Shown: positions 48,754 through 57,346 of the stretch, piece by piece
How positions within the stretch are numbered: position 1 is the first letter of the stretch
Layout of the letters: the number at the start of each line of letters is the position of its first letter
From: Mesobacillus harenae
GTDB taxonomy: Bacteria > Bacillota > Bacilli > Bacillales > Cytobacillaceae
NCBI RefSeq assembly: GCF_013343715.1
Contig: NZ_JABUNR010000015.1
Location: forward strand, 1 to 64,000
Reading direction: 5' to 3'
DNA length: 64,000 nucleotides
Position numbers and translations under genes: made by a program
Notes under the pieces: generated by a model
What the model was told of the DNA's origin: nothing
The model's input: the letters and a program-made list of their open reading frames with translations, nothing else
Databases searched by the model: none

Positions 48754-49089
48754 TTAAGCGCCAACATTTTGCCCAACCGCCGGAATAGAAACAATTCCTT
48801 TAGCGGCGAGAACAGATTGGGTACTGTCATCAACTGGACGGTAGCCTTTTTCAAGCAAATCTTTAATGTAAAGCTTGTTATAAATAAAAGAAAAAATAAT
48901 ACCTGGTATCCATGCCCCAAAACCCAATGTGAAGACTCCTACTGCCGCTGCAGTTATAAACATAATTGCTGCCCATTTTAAATCTCCTCTAAAAAGGGCT
49001 GGGAAGAAGCCAAAGAAAAAAGTAGTCCAACTAAACCCGATTTTGACATCTTTCACTACACCTGCTTCGTTCGCTAATTTAGCGCGCAT
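48754..49089 (-). CDS. Small membrane protein, DUF2628-like
   Basis: 111 residues, minus strand. Hydrophobic segments lie at about 20-34 and 40-75; SWTTFFFGFFPALFRGDLKW resembles DUF2628-type proteins, which contain this Phe-rich FFFG turn. Function unknown. The ATG at 49089 (MRAKLANEAG) is chosen because AAAGGAGG on the minus strand lies nine bases upstream; an ATG at 49098 touches that site. A single-gene unit between convergent and co-directional neighbours. Confidence 0.72.
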   Translation of the reverse strand: MRAKLANEAGVVKDVKIGFSWTTFFFGFFPALFRGDLKWAAIMFITAAAVGVFTLGFGAWIPGIIFSFIYNKLYIKDLLEKGYRPVDDSTQSVLAAKGIVSIPAVGQNVGA

Positions 49090-49212
49090 AAACAACATCC
49101 TCCTTTAGGACTTATAATAACAAGGTTTCATTATACAGGAGGATTTGTAAATTGTGTAAATTTATTGGGTACTATTTCACATTTTACTATTTGTTAACCT
49201 AGTTGATTTACC

Positions 49213-50007
49213 CTACCTCAATTCTATATTCAGAACGGCCCCTTTTTTATGGGCGAGAACAACTTTTTTCCCAGCTAGTGACTGGTAGTTCTTAGCTGTC
49301 CCATAGGGAACCTTGAGAGCAAGCTCTTGTTTGTTGGTTATAAACTCAACCGTAAATTGATCGGCAGCCCCGGCGACTGTCGCCCTCGTGTAACTGACAT
49401 TCCCTGGGATCAAGAGCTTCTGGCCGATAAGAACAGCGTTATTTTTTAGGCTGTTAGCCAGCTTAATGTCACTCATTGGAACACCAAAGCGATGACTGAG
49501 GCCCCACAGAGTATCTCCAGGCTCCACCTGGTATACAGGAACTCCTGCCAGCTGTTCAGGTATAAAAAGTTTCTGACCAACTTTAATTGTATTAGTTTTT
49601 AAGTTATTTTCTTGCTTCATATCCTCTACGCTAACTTCATACTTTTTAGAGAGCGAGTATAAGGTATCTCCTTTTTTCACAGTAAGCACCGTCTCTGACG
49701 CCGCTTCAGCCTCAGCAGCTGCTGGAACCGTAATTTTTTGTCCGGCATAGATAGTGTTTGATTTAAGCTGGTTTGCATCCTTTAATTGCTGGACGCTTAC
49801 ATCAAATTTTTGAGATAAGCTGTATAAGGTGTCACCTTTTTTTATTTTATAAAGATCACTGCCTGCATCAATGTGCGGCGCCATAACGATTCCTGCAATA
49901 ATGCAGCCTGCCGCAGCCACTCCAGCAATCTTCGCCCTCTTCAGGTTCTTTTTCTGCTTTTCTATCTTTCTAATTCTCATTTTTCTCGTACTTCTAATCT
50001 GATCCAT
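49213..50007 (-). CDS. Membrane-anchored protein with three LysM domains
   Basis: 264 residues, minus strand. A short basic N-terminus and one membrane helix (about 28-46) are followed by three LysM repeats, each starting with a YxxKxGDTLY/W-type motif (about 53-97, 108-151 and 160-204), which bind peptidoglycan. A C-terminal domain of about 60 residues has no clear family. Probably a wall-associated or spore-envelope protein. The ATG at 50007 fits AGGGGG on the minus strand; an in-frame start at 50037 lacks a site. Confidence 0.85.
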   Translation of the reverse strand: MDQIRSTRKMRIRKIEKQKKNLKRAKIAGVAAAGCIIAGIVMAPHIDAGSDLYKIKKGDTLYSLSQKFDVSVQQLKDANQLKSNTIYAGQKITVPAAAEAEAASETVLTVKKGDTLYSLSKKYEVSVEDMKQENNLKTNTIKVGQKLFIPEQLAGVPVYQVEPGDTLWGLSHRFGVPMSDIKLANSLKNNAVLIGQKLLIPGNVSYTRATVAGAADQFTVEFITNKQELALKVPYGTAKNYQSLAGKKVVLAHKKGAVLNIELR

Positions 50008-50413
50008 TGGCCAATTTCCCCCTAAATTGTAATCCAACTAGATAATTCGCCGCCTTTCGATCATTTATGTCACTTTTAAGAAAAATTTTCCTGTGGGCAA
50101 AATATCATTGCTAAATTGTTCGGCCACAACTCTTCCTAAATTTAAGGCTGTGATTTCCGCTGCACTTAACAAAGGCAAAATCCATACTGTTCTTTAAAAA
50201 AGGCATCTTATCGAAGAACTCCTCGGCCTTTAAAATCCTAATTTAGGTTAGAAGTTGTTGTCATACTGTCCAATTTTCAAAAAACTTTCGTGATTCCTTG
50301 TCCCTATTGAGTAATTCGTGCATATATCGTTACCCAAGCTAATAAACTGTTACAAACCTGACAAAGAGAGTGTTTGAGGTGAAGAGTCGTTTGAACTATA
50401 CGGGAATTTAGCG
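50008..50413. other. Intergenic region upstream of spoIIID
   Basis: No gene is supported. An inverted repeat AAAGGC/GCCTTT (about 50195-50235) would form a terminator-like hairpin on the minus strand, upstream of the LysM gene. I looked for a sigma-E promoter for spoIIID and found no good match. Confidence 0.35.
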
Positions 50414-50479
50414 ATGGACATGATTAATCTCAGTAGACAGAAGGCATGTCCTTCTGCCGCATGGATTGCATGTGGGTAA
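50414..50479 (+). CDS. Possible upstream ORF of spoIIID (usd-like)
   Basis: A 21-codon ORF reading MDMINLSRQKACPSAAWIACG, ending 73 bp before the spoIIID start. In B. subtilis translation of spoIIID requires translation of a short upstream ORF, usd. Position and size fit that role, but I cannot confirm sequence similarity and the ribosome binding site is weak (GGGAA). A GAGAAG/CTTCTC inverted repeat (about 50500-50526) lies between the two and could mask the spoIIID site. Confidence 0.3.
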   Translation: MDMINLSRQKACPSAAWIACG

Positions 50480-50552
50480 GCAGTAAACAGTTGAAGCGAG
50501 AAGCGAGTCTCATTTCACACTTCTCACATCCAATTTAGGGAGGGCGAGTGGT

Positions 50553-50825
50553 GTGCACGATTACATCAAAGAGAGAACTATCAAGATTGGAAAGTATATC
50601 GTGGAGACGAAAAAAACAGTTCGCGTAATTGCGAAGGAGTTTGGCGTATCCAAAAGTACAGTCCATAAAGACTTGACGGAAAGGCTTCCGGAAATTAACC
50701 CTGAACTTGCCAATGAGGTCAAAGAAATCTTAGATTATCATAAATCGATCCGTCACCTTAGAGGCGGGGAAGCAACGAAATTGAAGTACCGTAAAGAAGA
50801 AAGAGAAGAAGAGCCGGTCAAATAA
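50553..50825 (+). CDS. spoIIID: Sporulation transcription factor SpoIIID
   Basis: 90-residue DNA-binding regulator active in the mother cell, where it modifies sigma-E genes and helps switch on sigK. The helix-turn-helix segment VRVIAKEFGVSKSTVHKDLT (about 23-42) is intact, followed by the basic C-terminal helix that also binds DNA. It starts at GTG (50553) behind GGGAGGG. mbl follows 225 bp later. Confidence 0.95.
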   Translation: MHDYIKERTIKIGKYIVETKKTVRVIAKEFGVSKSTVHKDLTERLPEINPELANEVKEILDYHKSIRHLRGGEATKLKYRKEEREEEPVK

Positions 50826-51049
50826 AAATTTTCCTCCCTGGCAGTTGACAAATTTCTGCAAAATGTGCATTTTTTCACCTATTCTATTACTAATTGCTGT
50901 CGTATATGGTAAAATAAACAATTAGGATAGAAACTGGTCCGCAGAAAAGCGGCCGCGACTTTAAAATCTCTAAATAAAGAAGCAACACAGACTAAGTATG
51001 AGGTTCCAAAGCCGCAGCCAGCCAAAGTGCCAAGGAGGAAATAAAAAGA

Positions 51050-52051
51050 ATGTTTGCTAGGGATATTGGGATTGACCTGGGTACGGCTAACGTACTGATT
51101 CACGTTAAGGGCCGAGGAATTGTGCTGAATGAACCGTCTGTTGTGGCGATTGATAAAAACACCAATAAGGTACTGGCGGTTGGGGAAGAAGCGCGCCAGA
51201 TGGTTGGGCGTACGCCTGGCAACATCGTAGCAATCCGTCCGTTAAGAGATGGAGTTATTGCCGATTTTGATGTAACAGAAGCTATGTTAAAGCACTTTAT
51301 CAACAAGCTTGATGTAAAAGGATTTTTGTCAAAGCCGCGGATTTTAATTTGCTGCCCGACAAACATCACAAGTGTTGAACAAAAAGCGATCCGTGAAGCT
51401 GCTGAAAAAAGCGGCGGTAAAAAGATTTACCTCGAAGAAGAGCCGAAAGTCGCAGCCATTGGCGCAGGCATGGACATTTTCCAGCCAAGCGGAAACATGG
51501 TCGTTGACATTGGCGGAGGAACAACCGACATCGCTGTTCTATCAATGGGAGATATCGTAACCAGTTCATCGATCAAGATGGCTGGAGATATATTTGATGC
51601 TGAAATTTTAAGTTATGTTAAACGTGAATATAAGCTCTTAATCGGAGAACGGACGTCCGAGAACATCAAAATCAATATCGGTACCGTGTTTCCAGGTTCA
51701 AGAAGTGAAGAAATGGATATCCGCGGACGTGATATGGTTTCAGGTTTGCCAAGAACAATCACCGTTCGTTCAGAGGAAATTGAAGGAGCTCTTCGTGAGC
51801 CGGTTTCTGTCATTGTTCAGGCAGCTAAATCTGTTCTTGAGCGCACACCACCAGAATTATCAGCCGATATCATTGATCGCGGCGTAATTTTGACAGGCGG
51901 CGGCGCTTTGCTGCATGGCATTGATATGCTTCTCGCAGAAGAACTCAAAGTTCCTGTACTAGTGGCCGAAAATCCGATGGATTGCGTAGCCATCGGAACT
52001 GGCATCATGCTCGACAACATTGACAAGCTTTCTCGGAGAAAAATCGTTTAA
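51050..52051 (+). CDS. mbl: Rod-shape-determining protein Mbl (MreB-like actin)
   Basis: 333-residue bacterial actin that forms filaments under the membrane and guides lateral wall synthesis with RodA and PBP2. The phosphate-1 motif DIGLDLGTAN is present as DIGIDLGTANVL (5-16), phosphate-2 as VVDIGGGTTDIAVLS, and the adenosine motif as ILTGGGALLHG. The gene order spoIIID-mbl identifies it as Mbl rather than MreB. ATG at 51050 behind AAGGAGG. A terminator follows. Confidence 0.95.
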   Translation: MFARDIGIDLGTANVLIHVKGRGIVLNEPSVVAIDKNTNKVLAVGEEARQMVGRTPGNIVAIRPLRDGVIADFDVTEAMLKHFINKLDVKGFLSKPRILICCPTNITSVEQKAIREAAEKSGGKKIYLEEEPKVAAIGAGMDIFQPSGNMVVDIGGGTTDIAVLSMGDIVTSSSIKMAGDIFDAEILSYVKREYKLLIGERTSENIKINIGTVFPGSRSEEMDIRGRDMVSGLPRTITVRSEEIEGALREPVSVIVQAAKSVLERTPPELSADIIDRGVILTGGGALLHGIDMLLAEELKVPVLVAENPMDCVAIGTGIMLDNIDKLSRRKIV

Positions 52052-52082
52052 GCGAGACAGCCGATCAATTAGCTTATTATCA

Positions 52083-52126
52083 AGGTCTGGGGTTCATCGA
52101 TCAACGATGAATTTCAGGCTTTTTAT
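52083..52126 (+). terminator. Terminator after mbl
   Basis: Two 17-base arms, 52083-52099 and 52105-52121, pair completely if G-T pairs are allowed, with TTCATCG/CGATGAA at the top, followed by a T-rich tract. The rest of the gap to flhO (52127-52420) is AT-rich, with a TATAAT at 52286-52291 but no convincing -35. Confidence 0.82.
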
Positions 52127-52420
52127 TTTTGCTCTGTTAAATTTCTTTGTGTTGGTTCCTTTCAGGCGGAACGTTTTAAAGTAAATGAGACCATCTATTG
52201 TGTCTTTTTACCCAGAATTCGTCAGGGAAAACCTTTTTTCTTCAATTTTCTTTATTTTTTTAATGTATCTTAGGCGGATTTTTTTTATAATAGAAGATAA
52301 CTGGAAAATACATGATGCCACGGACTTTAACTTTTATATAGATAGGCCACGGAATTATTACGAAAGCTTTGTTAATGCTTATTTTCTGAATAAGCAGCAC
52401 TTTCAATTAGAGGTGAAGAG

Positions 52421-53260
52421 ATGTTTAGAGGCTTTTATACGGTTGCATCCGGAATGGTTGCACAGCAGCGCCGCACGGATATGCTGACGAACAATATGTC
52501 CAATGCAAATACGCCAGGCTTTAAGGCGGATCAATCGACCATGCGCCCGTTTCCGGAAATGCTTCTGCAGCATTTTGATCAGACGAATATTCCGACTCAG
52601 CGAGGATTGAATTTCCCGTCCAATAAAGTCATCGGCTCCCTCAACACAGGGGTCTATATGCAAGAGGCAATCCCTAAATTTATTCAGGGAGATCTTCGCC
52701 AGACAGACAACACAACAGATGTTGCGCTTCAAGATGCCCTGATGCCAGTCGATCCGGACACTGGCCGAGAAGGGTCGGTCTTTTTTACCGTGCAAAATGC
52801 CGAAGGGGACGTACGTTACACAAGGAATGGTTCGTTTACTCTAGATGGACAAGGGTATTTAACGACAGCAAGCGGCCTTTATGTTCTAAATGATCAAGGA
52901 AACCGGATTCAGCTTTCAAGCGACCGATTTACGGTAACTGATAATGGCGTTCTAGCTGGTGAAAATAGTGAGGCAGCTAGAATCGGCGTGGGCTTTGCGG
53001 CCAACTCTGAGCGCCTGATGAAAGAAGGAGACGGTCTGTACCGGACAGAAGAAGCAAACGGCTTGCCAAATGCCTATAACATCAATGGTGCCCAGTTTAG
53101 CGTGAAGCAGGGGCAGCTTGAACAGTCCAATGTTGATGTGAGCAGAACGATGACAGACATGCTGACTGCATACCGATCATTTGAAGCGAATCAAAAAATT
53201 CTGCAGGCTTATGACCGAAGCATGGACAAGGCCGCAAACGAAATCGGTCGAATTGGCTAA
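52421..53260 (+). CDS. flhO: Flagellar hook-basal body protein FlhO
   Basis: 279-residue FlgF/FlgG-type axial protein that, with FlhP, builds the flagellar rod in Bacillus. The N-terminal MFRGFYTVASGMVAQQRRTD and NNMSNANTPGFKAD and the C-terminal EQSNVDVSRTMTDMLTAYRS coiled-coil segments are the family hallmarks; they are exported without cleavage. ATG at 52421 behind AGAGGTGAAG. flhP follows after 80 bp. Confidence 0.93.
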   Translation: MFRGFYTVASGMVAQQRRTDMLTNNMSNANTPGFKADQSTMRPFPEMLLQHFDQTNIPTQRGLNFPSNKVIGSLNTGVYMQEAIPKFIQGDLRQTDNTTDVALQDALMPVDPDTGREGSVFFTVQNAEGDVRYTRNGSFTLDGQGYLTTASGLYVLNDQGNRIQLSSDRFTVTDNGVLAGENSEAARIGVGFAANSERLMKEGDGLYRTEEANGLPNAYNINGAQFSVKQGQLEQSNVDVSRTMTDMLTAYRSFEANQKILQAYDRSMDKAANEIGRIG

Positions 53261-53340
53261 CCTTGCGGACAATCATACTGAAAAAAATTAGCTCAACTAA
53301 TATAAATAAATAGATTTTTCTACCTCCGAGGGGGACTAAT

Positions 53341-54177
53341 ATGAACAGGTCGATGATCACCGCGACGAATACACTCGCTCAGCTTCAGAAACAAATGGAT
53401 TTAATCAGCAACAACATGGCCAATGTGGATACAACTGGTTTCAAGCGGAGAGAAGCGACGTTTACGGATTTGCTGTTTCAGGAATTTCGCAATCAGCCGA
53501 ATGACCGCCTTGAGCAAAATCGGATGACTCCGTTTAATATCCGCCAGGGTACTGGTGCCAAGCTTGGGCAAACAGCCATCATCATGACCCAGGGTGCTTT
53601 GAAAACGACTGAGCGGACCCTTGATACGGCTTTTACAGCGAAAGGGCAATATTATAAAATTCTTGTGCAGACACAAAATGGCTCAGAGGAACGGTTCACA
53701 AGGGATGGCGCCTTTTATCTTTCACCCATTTCCGACAATGAGGTGCAGCTTGTAACCAGTGCGGGAAACGCAGTTCTTGACGAAAACAGCCAGCCGATAT
53801 ATATTCAAGGCGAACCAAAAGATTATAAAGTGACCGAAGACGGCCAGTTTATAATCGGAAAAACGGACGGGACGACCCAGGAGTTTAACCTCGGAATTAT
53901 AATGGTGAACAAGCCTCAGTTTTTAGAGCAAAAAGGCGGCAACCTGCTTGGGCTTCCTAACGGAGACCTTGATGTGGCCGAGGAGGATGTTTTTACCGAG
54001 CTGAGGGGCATAAACAGAAATCAAGTCTCTATCCAACAGGGTGTATTGGAGCAGTCTAATGTCGATTTGAGCAAGGAAATGACAGATATGATTAACGTTC
54101 AGCGCGGCATTCAGTTCCATTCGCGTTCCATCTCTATTGCCGACCAGATGCTTGGACTCGTTAACGGAATTCGCTAA
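53341..54177 (+). CDS. flhP: Flagellar hook-basal body protein FlhP
   Basis: 278-residue rod protein, paralogue of FlhO. It shows NTLAQLQKQMDLISNNMANV and TGFKRRE at the N-terminus and EQSNVDLSKEMTDMINVQRG at the C-terminus. ATG at 53341 behind GAGGGGG. The next gene starts 10 bp after its stop, so they are probably co-transcribed. Confidence 0.93.
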   Translation: MNRSMITATNTLAQLQKQMDLISNNMANVDTTGFKRREATFTDLLFQEFRNQPNDRLEQNRMTPFNIRQGTGAKLGQTAIIMTQGALKTTERTLDTAFTAKGQYYKILVQTQNGSEERFTRDGAFYLSPISDNEVQLVTSAGNAVLDENSQPIYIQGEPKDYKVTEDGQFIIGKTDGTTQEFNLGIIMVNKPQFLEQKGGNLLGLPNGDLDVAEEDVFTELRGINRNQVSIQQGVLEQSNVDLSKEMTDMINVQRGIQFHSRSISIADQMLGLVNGIR

Positions 54178-54187
54178 GAGGAGAATC

Positions 54188-54472
54188 ATGATGACCACAA
54201 CTGATAATCACGAAGCATCACAAACGCGTGAACAAATAAAAAAAGAACGCAAAAAAGCCCCACAACAAGAACAAGCGCGTGAACCAAAAAAACGGATCAG
54301 GGTTCGCCTTATTCCGATATGGCTTCGAATTATTATTGTCGTTGTCTTAATCGCTCTATCTTTAATGCTCGGAGTGTTTGTAGGGTATGGCATGATTGGC
54401 GGGGGAAACCCAGCTGACGCGTTTGATAAATCCACTTGGACTCACATATTGGATTTTCTTAAAAAAGAATAA
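54188..54472 (+). CDS. EpuA family single-pass membrane protein
   Basis: 94 residues: a charged N-terminus rich in Lys, Glu and Gln, a basic stretch KKRIRVRLIPIWLR, one membrane helix (about 49-70), and a short external tail. This matches the EpuA family (PF11772), which databases often label DNA-directed RNA polymerase subunit beta, a misleading name. Function unknown. ATG at 54188 or 54191 behind AAGAGGAGAA. Confidence 0.75.
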   Translation: MMTTTDNHEASQTREQIKKERKKAPQQEQAREPKKRIRVRLIPIWLRIIIVVVLIALSLMLGVFVGYGMIGGGNPADAFDKSTWTHILDFLKKE

Positions 54473-54480
54473 ATTAAACG

Positions 54481-54507
54481 AAGGAAGGGATAGCCCTTCC
54501 TTTTTGT
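54481..54507 (+). terminator. Terminator after the flhO-flhP unit
   Basis: AAGGAAGGG (54481-54489) pairs with CCCTTCCTT (54494-54502), loop ATAG, followed by TTT. Confidence 0.88.
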
Positions 54508-54566
54508 GTACACTTTTTAGTACAATAGAAGAAATAATAGCTAGTATTAGCAGGAGGTACTAAATC

Positions 54567-54989
54567 ATGTTAGACGTTACTCAAATAAAAGAAATTATTC
54601 CCCATCGTTATCCGTTTTTGCTTGTAGATCGTATCGTTGAGATAGAAGATGGAAAAAAAGCGATTGGAATTAAAAATGTTACCGCAAACGAGGAGTTTTT
54701 CAATGGCCACTTTCCTGATTATCCAGTGATGCCTGGAGTGCTGATTGTTGAAGCTTTAGCTCAGGTTGGTGCTGTTGCCATGCTGAAGCCGGAGGAAAAC
54801 CGCGGCAAACTCGCCTTTTTTGCGGGAATCGATAATTGCCGTTTTAAAAGACAGGTAAAACCTGGGGATCAGCTGCGTCTCGAAGTTGAAATCGTCAAAC
54901 TTCGCGGTCCGATTGGAAAAGGGAAAGCCGTCGCAACAGTAGATGGCGAAATCGCCTGCGAAACGGAAATCATGTTTGCAATAAAATAA
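54567..54989 (+). CDS. fabZ: 3-hydroxyacyl-ACP dehydratase FabZ
   Basis: 140-residue hot-dog-fold enzyme of fatty acid elongation, removing water from 3-hydroxyacyl-ACP. Catalytic His48 is in [14 protein letters not shown] and Glu62 in [11 protein letters not shown] at 54567 behind CAGGAGGT. It corresponds to ywpB; a terminator follows. Confidence 0.95.
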   Translation: MLDVTQIKEIIPHRYPFLLVDRIVEIEDGKKAIGIKNVTANEEFFNGHFPDYPVMPGVLIVEALAQVGAVAMLKPEENRGKLAFFAGIDNCRFKRQVKPGDQLRLEVEIVKLRGPIGKGKAVATVDGEIACETEIMFAIK

Positions 54990-55000
54990 CCAGTTTGATG

Positions 55001-55030
55001 CCGGCTGCTTGATGCAGCCGGTTTTATTTT
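55001..55030 (+). terminator. Terminator after fabZ
   Basis: CCGGCTGC (55001-55008) pairs perfectly with GCAGCCGG (55014-55021), loop TTGAT, followed by TTTTATTTT. Confidence 0.88.
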
Positions 55031-55223
55031 GCTTAGGTTAATTAGTATTATTCCGGCCTGCAAGTGAAAGGATATTGTTAAAAATAAATAGTAGCTCCCA
55101 AAAAAACGTACAATGCCAAAAAAATTTTAAATTTCTCTGCAAGTTCAGTCCTATCTTGGGCAACCTAACAGCAGACCTCGGCTAAGGTCTCAAAAAAATA
55201 CACAAGAAGGGGGCTTTTTTTCT

Positions 55224-55559
55224 ATGAACAACAAGATTTTAAAGTTGGTTGCAGGTACCTTGCTATCTGCCATGTTCCTTGCAGGCTGTGGAACGGACGA
55301 TAATAACAACCCGCCGCCAGAAGACGTTAATGTTGAAAACAATAACGGAAATGTCGAGGATGACAACGGTTTAATCGATGAGGGCAACAACGGTGGCAAC
55401 AATGGTGGTACAAACGGTGGCAACAACGGTGGCACTAATGGTGGCAACGACATAAACACTGATGAAGATGGCGACGCTATGCTTGATGACAACACGCCTG
55501 AGGAAGACCCAATCGAAGATAATCTTGATATGAATGACGAAAACAACAACGATCAATAA
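55224..55559 (+). CDS. Small lipoprotein with an Asn/Gly-rich repeat
   Basis: 111 residues. A lipoprotein signal ends in FLAGC (Cys22). The mature part has no folded-domain character: it is Asn/Asp/Glu-rich with a run of NNGG/TNGG repeats (about 57-75) and an acidic tail. No family recognised. Low-complexity acidic lipoproteins of this kind are often exported linkers or spore-surface components. ATG at 55224 behind AAGAAGGGGG. Own terminator. Confidence 0.72.
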   Translation: MNNKILKLVAGTLLSAMFLAGCGTDDNNNPPPEDVNVENNNGNVEDDNGLIDEGNNGGNNGGTNGGNNGGTNGGNDINTDEDGDAMLDDNTPEEDPIEDNLDMNDENNNDQ

Positions 55560-55563
55560 TGTG

Positions 55564-55600
55564 AAAAAGGGCAGGTTCCCTGGAATCCTGTCCTTTTTTA
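55564..55600 (+). terminator. Terminator after the small lipoprotein
   Basis: AAAAGGGCAGG near 55565-55575 pairs with CCTGTCCTTTT starting at 55587, followed by T. The rest of the gap to ywpF contains only the partial repeat at 55668-55700. Confidence 0.7.
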
Positions 55601-55667
55601 TAGTTTGGAATTTAAATAAATTCCAATTTACGGATCATTACGTTTTCCGTGCAGCTCCAACATCGGC

Positions 55668-55700
55668 GCTCTGGAAATACACTGCGCTTTCCGCGGGCTC
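55668..55700 (-). repeat. Partial inverted copy of the GC-rich Bacillaceae repeat
   Basis: On the minus strand GCCCGCGGAAAGCGCAGTG is followed by TATTTCCAGAGCG, matching the CCCGCGGAAAGCG core of the copies at 19450 and 30751. Only the core is clear; the flanks (to about 55745) are GC-rich but diverged. Confidence 0.45.
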
Positions 55701-55794
55701 GATCTGAGCGCGCTGTCTGAAGCTGAAAGGAACGCAGCGTCGGAGTTGTTTCGTGGCTTTTTTTGTGCTGAGAAAACTCAGCTAAAGGTGCAAA

Positions 55795-55822
55795 AAACTC
55801 CAGCTGCGATGCACTGGAGTTT
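55795..55822 (-). terminator. Terminator of ywpF
   Basis: AAACTCCAG (55795-55803) and CTGGAGTTT (55814-55822) form a 9-bp stem. On the minus strand a run of six T follows. Confidence 0.78.
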
Positions 55823-56259
55823 TAAGATGGTCGTTTCGGCAGAACCAAACGGGGTTTTACAAGCATATTCGTTTTAAACTCGTTTAAAAGTTCTTGTCCG
55901 GATAAGCCCTTGTCAATGAGGTGTTCAAGCAAAATCTCCGCATAATCATTTCTTGTTTTATGCAATGTGCCTTTTAACATGACACTTGCATGCTCTTCCA
56001 GCTTGATCACAGAACAAACTTTAGTTTTGAAGGAGGCTGGGTCATTATCTTTTTTAGTGATGACGACCTTAGCAACGATATCCTTGTCCTCTTTGCACGC
56101 ATCTTCAAAATAATGAACATGGTCGTTTTTTACAAAAGCCTCTAAAAGCCAGGTGTTCTTTTCATCCTCTTTATTAATGATGAGTCCATCCTTCATTTCA
56201 ATATCAGTAATATTTTCATCATCTACAACTTGCAGCGAGATTAGCCTAAATGTCTTCAT
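55822..56259 (-). CDS. ywpF: YwpF family protein
   Basis: 145 residues, minus strand, soluble and without a signal peptide. YwpF-like proteins (PF14183) occur near ssbB in Bacillus and have no known function. The ATG at 56259 gives MKTFRLISLQVVDD and is spaced correctly from AAGGGAGG on the minus strand. It is divergent from ssbB. Confidence 0.82.
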   Translation of the reverse strand: MKTFRLISLQVVDDENITDIEMKDGLIINKEDEKNTWLLEAFVKNDHVHYFEDACKEDKDIVAKVVITKKDNDPASFKTKVCSVIKLEEHASVMLKGTLHKTRNDYAEILLEHLIDKGLSGQELLNEFKTNMLVKPRLVLPKRPS

Positions 56260-56517
56260 TGTCAACCTCCCTTTTGGTGGTTTTGAGAAAATTATAACAT
56301 ACTCACTAAAGAATGCGAATTGATCACCTTGTCGAAAAATACTTTCGTCAATGGGTATTTTAAATTTTTAGATATTCTTGGGGTTCGGAAATGGCGTTTT
56401 CGAAGCCAATTAAGCCCGTGGGAAGAGCAAACCTAGTTTTAAAAAGCAAATTTGTCAATTTTACTCGAATTCTATCGACATATAGAATAGGTTTATCACG
56501 CGGAAAGGAGATGAAAA

Positions 56518-56949
56518 ATGATAAATCAAGTGACCCTAGTCGGCAGATTGACGCGGGATCCGGAACTGCGCTACACGCAGGAGGGAAAGGCGGTTGCAAA
56601 CATTACCCTAGCTGTCAGCCGGCATTACCGGAACCAGAGCGGTGAAATTGAGTCTGATTTTGTCCATTGCACCATATGGAATAAAACAGCAGAAAACACA
56701 GCAAATTATTGCCAGAAGGGATCTGTAATCGGAATTACCGGACGGATCCAAACACGCAGCTACGACAATCAGGAAGGGCGGCGTGTCTATGTCACAGAAG
56801 TCGTGGCCGAAAATGTCCGCTTCCTCAGCAGTAAACCAGCAGCTGTCCCGATTGACCACGAATTAAAGGTGCCTGTAGCAGTCAGCCACGGCCTGGAATC
56901 GAGCATAGGATTCCTCGACCAGAAAAAGGAGGCTTTGCCTTTTGAGTAA
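56518..56949 (+). CDS. ssbB: Single-stranded DNA-binding protein SsbB (YwpH)
   Basis: 143-residue OB-fold protein. [20 protein letters not shown] opens the fold, followed by [21 protein letters not shown] and [11 protein letters not shown]. The C-terminus ends EALPFE, close to the DDDLPF-type tip that recruits partner proteins. By position (next to ywpF) it is SsbB, which in B. subtilis protects incoming DNA during transformation. Half of a ComK-type box (AAAA-N5-TTTG near 56441) lies upstream, but a full K-box is not evident. A TTTACT-N17-TAGAAT promoter fits. ATG at 56518 behind AAAGGAG. Confidence 0.9.
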   Translation: MINQVTLVGRLTRDPELRYTQEGKAVANITLAVSRHYRNQSGEIESDFVHCTIWNKTAENTANYCQKGSVIGITGRIQTRSYDNQEGRRVYVTEVVAENVRFLSSKPAAVPIDHELKVPVAVSHGLESSIGFLDQKKEALPFE

Positions 56950-57148
56950 TTTATTTGAGGATAGTGAAGGCATGGAGAAATTGCTTGTCTCACTAATCAA
57001 AATGCTCGGCAGGTCGAATGAAAAAGTGGATGAGCTGGCGAAACGAGTCCAGCAGCTTGAACTGGCAGTTACAGAGCATCGCCCCAAAACGTACTCCTTT
57101 ATTGCGGAGCCTGATAATCCAAATCAGCAAATAAGACGATCCATATAA
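56942..57148 (+). CDS. Small coiled-coil protein downstream of ssbB
   Basis: 68 residues, starting at TTG (56942) inside the end of ssbB; AAGGAGG (56926-56932) lies at the right distance, so translation is likely. The N-terminal half is heptad-like ([26 protein letters not shown]), suggesting a short coiled coil; the rest is polar. No family recognised. Co-expressed with ssbB. Confidence 0.6.
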   Translation: MSNLFEDSEGMEKLLVSLIKMLGRSNEKVDELAKRVQQLELAVTEHRPKTYSFIAEPDNPNQQIRRSI

Positions 57149-57154
57149 ACGTTT

Positions 57155-57235
57155 AGGTATTCAGTTTAACTCCCTTTCAGAGAGAGACGAAATCCCCTCT
57201 CCAATACCCTCATTTTACCGGCGCAGTTTGCCGGT
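57155..57235 (+). repeat. 81-bp direct repeat, copy A, containing the ssbB terminator
   Basis: It aligns without gaps to 60440-60520 with 15 differences (about 81% identity). ACCGGC (57217-57222) and GCCGGT (57230-57235) in this copy, followed by seven T, form the terminator of ssbB. The two copies bracket the MFS/SLC13 transporter pair. Confidence 0.82.
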
Positions 57236-57346
57236 TTTTTTATTGTTTAACTTTAGAAATTTTAAAATTATGGATAGTCGCATCAGTTTTCTCTAGTCCA
57301 TACGTCGACTATCGGTAAAGAAAGGTTGCAGGTACATTTTACAAGT

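Noticed and set aside
52185..52487. 100-codon open frame overlapping the start of flhO
   Set aside because: It overlaps flhO out of frame, has no ribosome binding site, and its C-terminal part is a shadow of the flhO reading frame.
57273..57313. GATAGTCG/CGACTATC inverted repeat as an insertion-sequence end or terminator
   Set aside because: The arms are only 8 bp with a 25-base loop, and there is neither a transposase nor a T-run.
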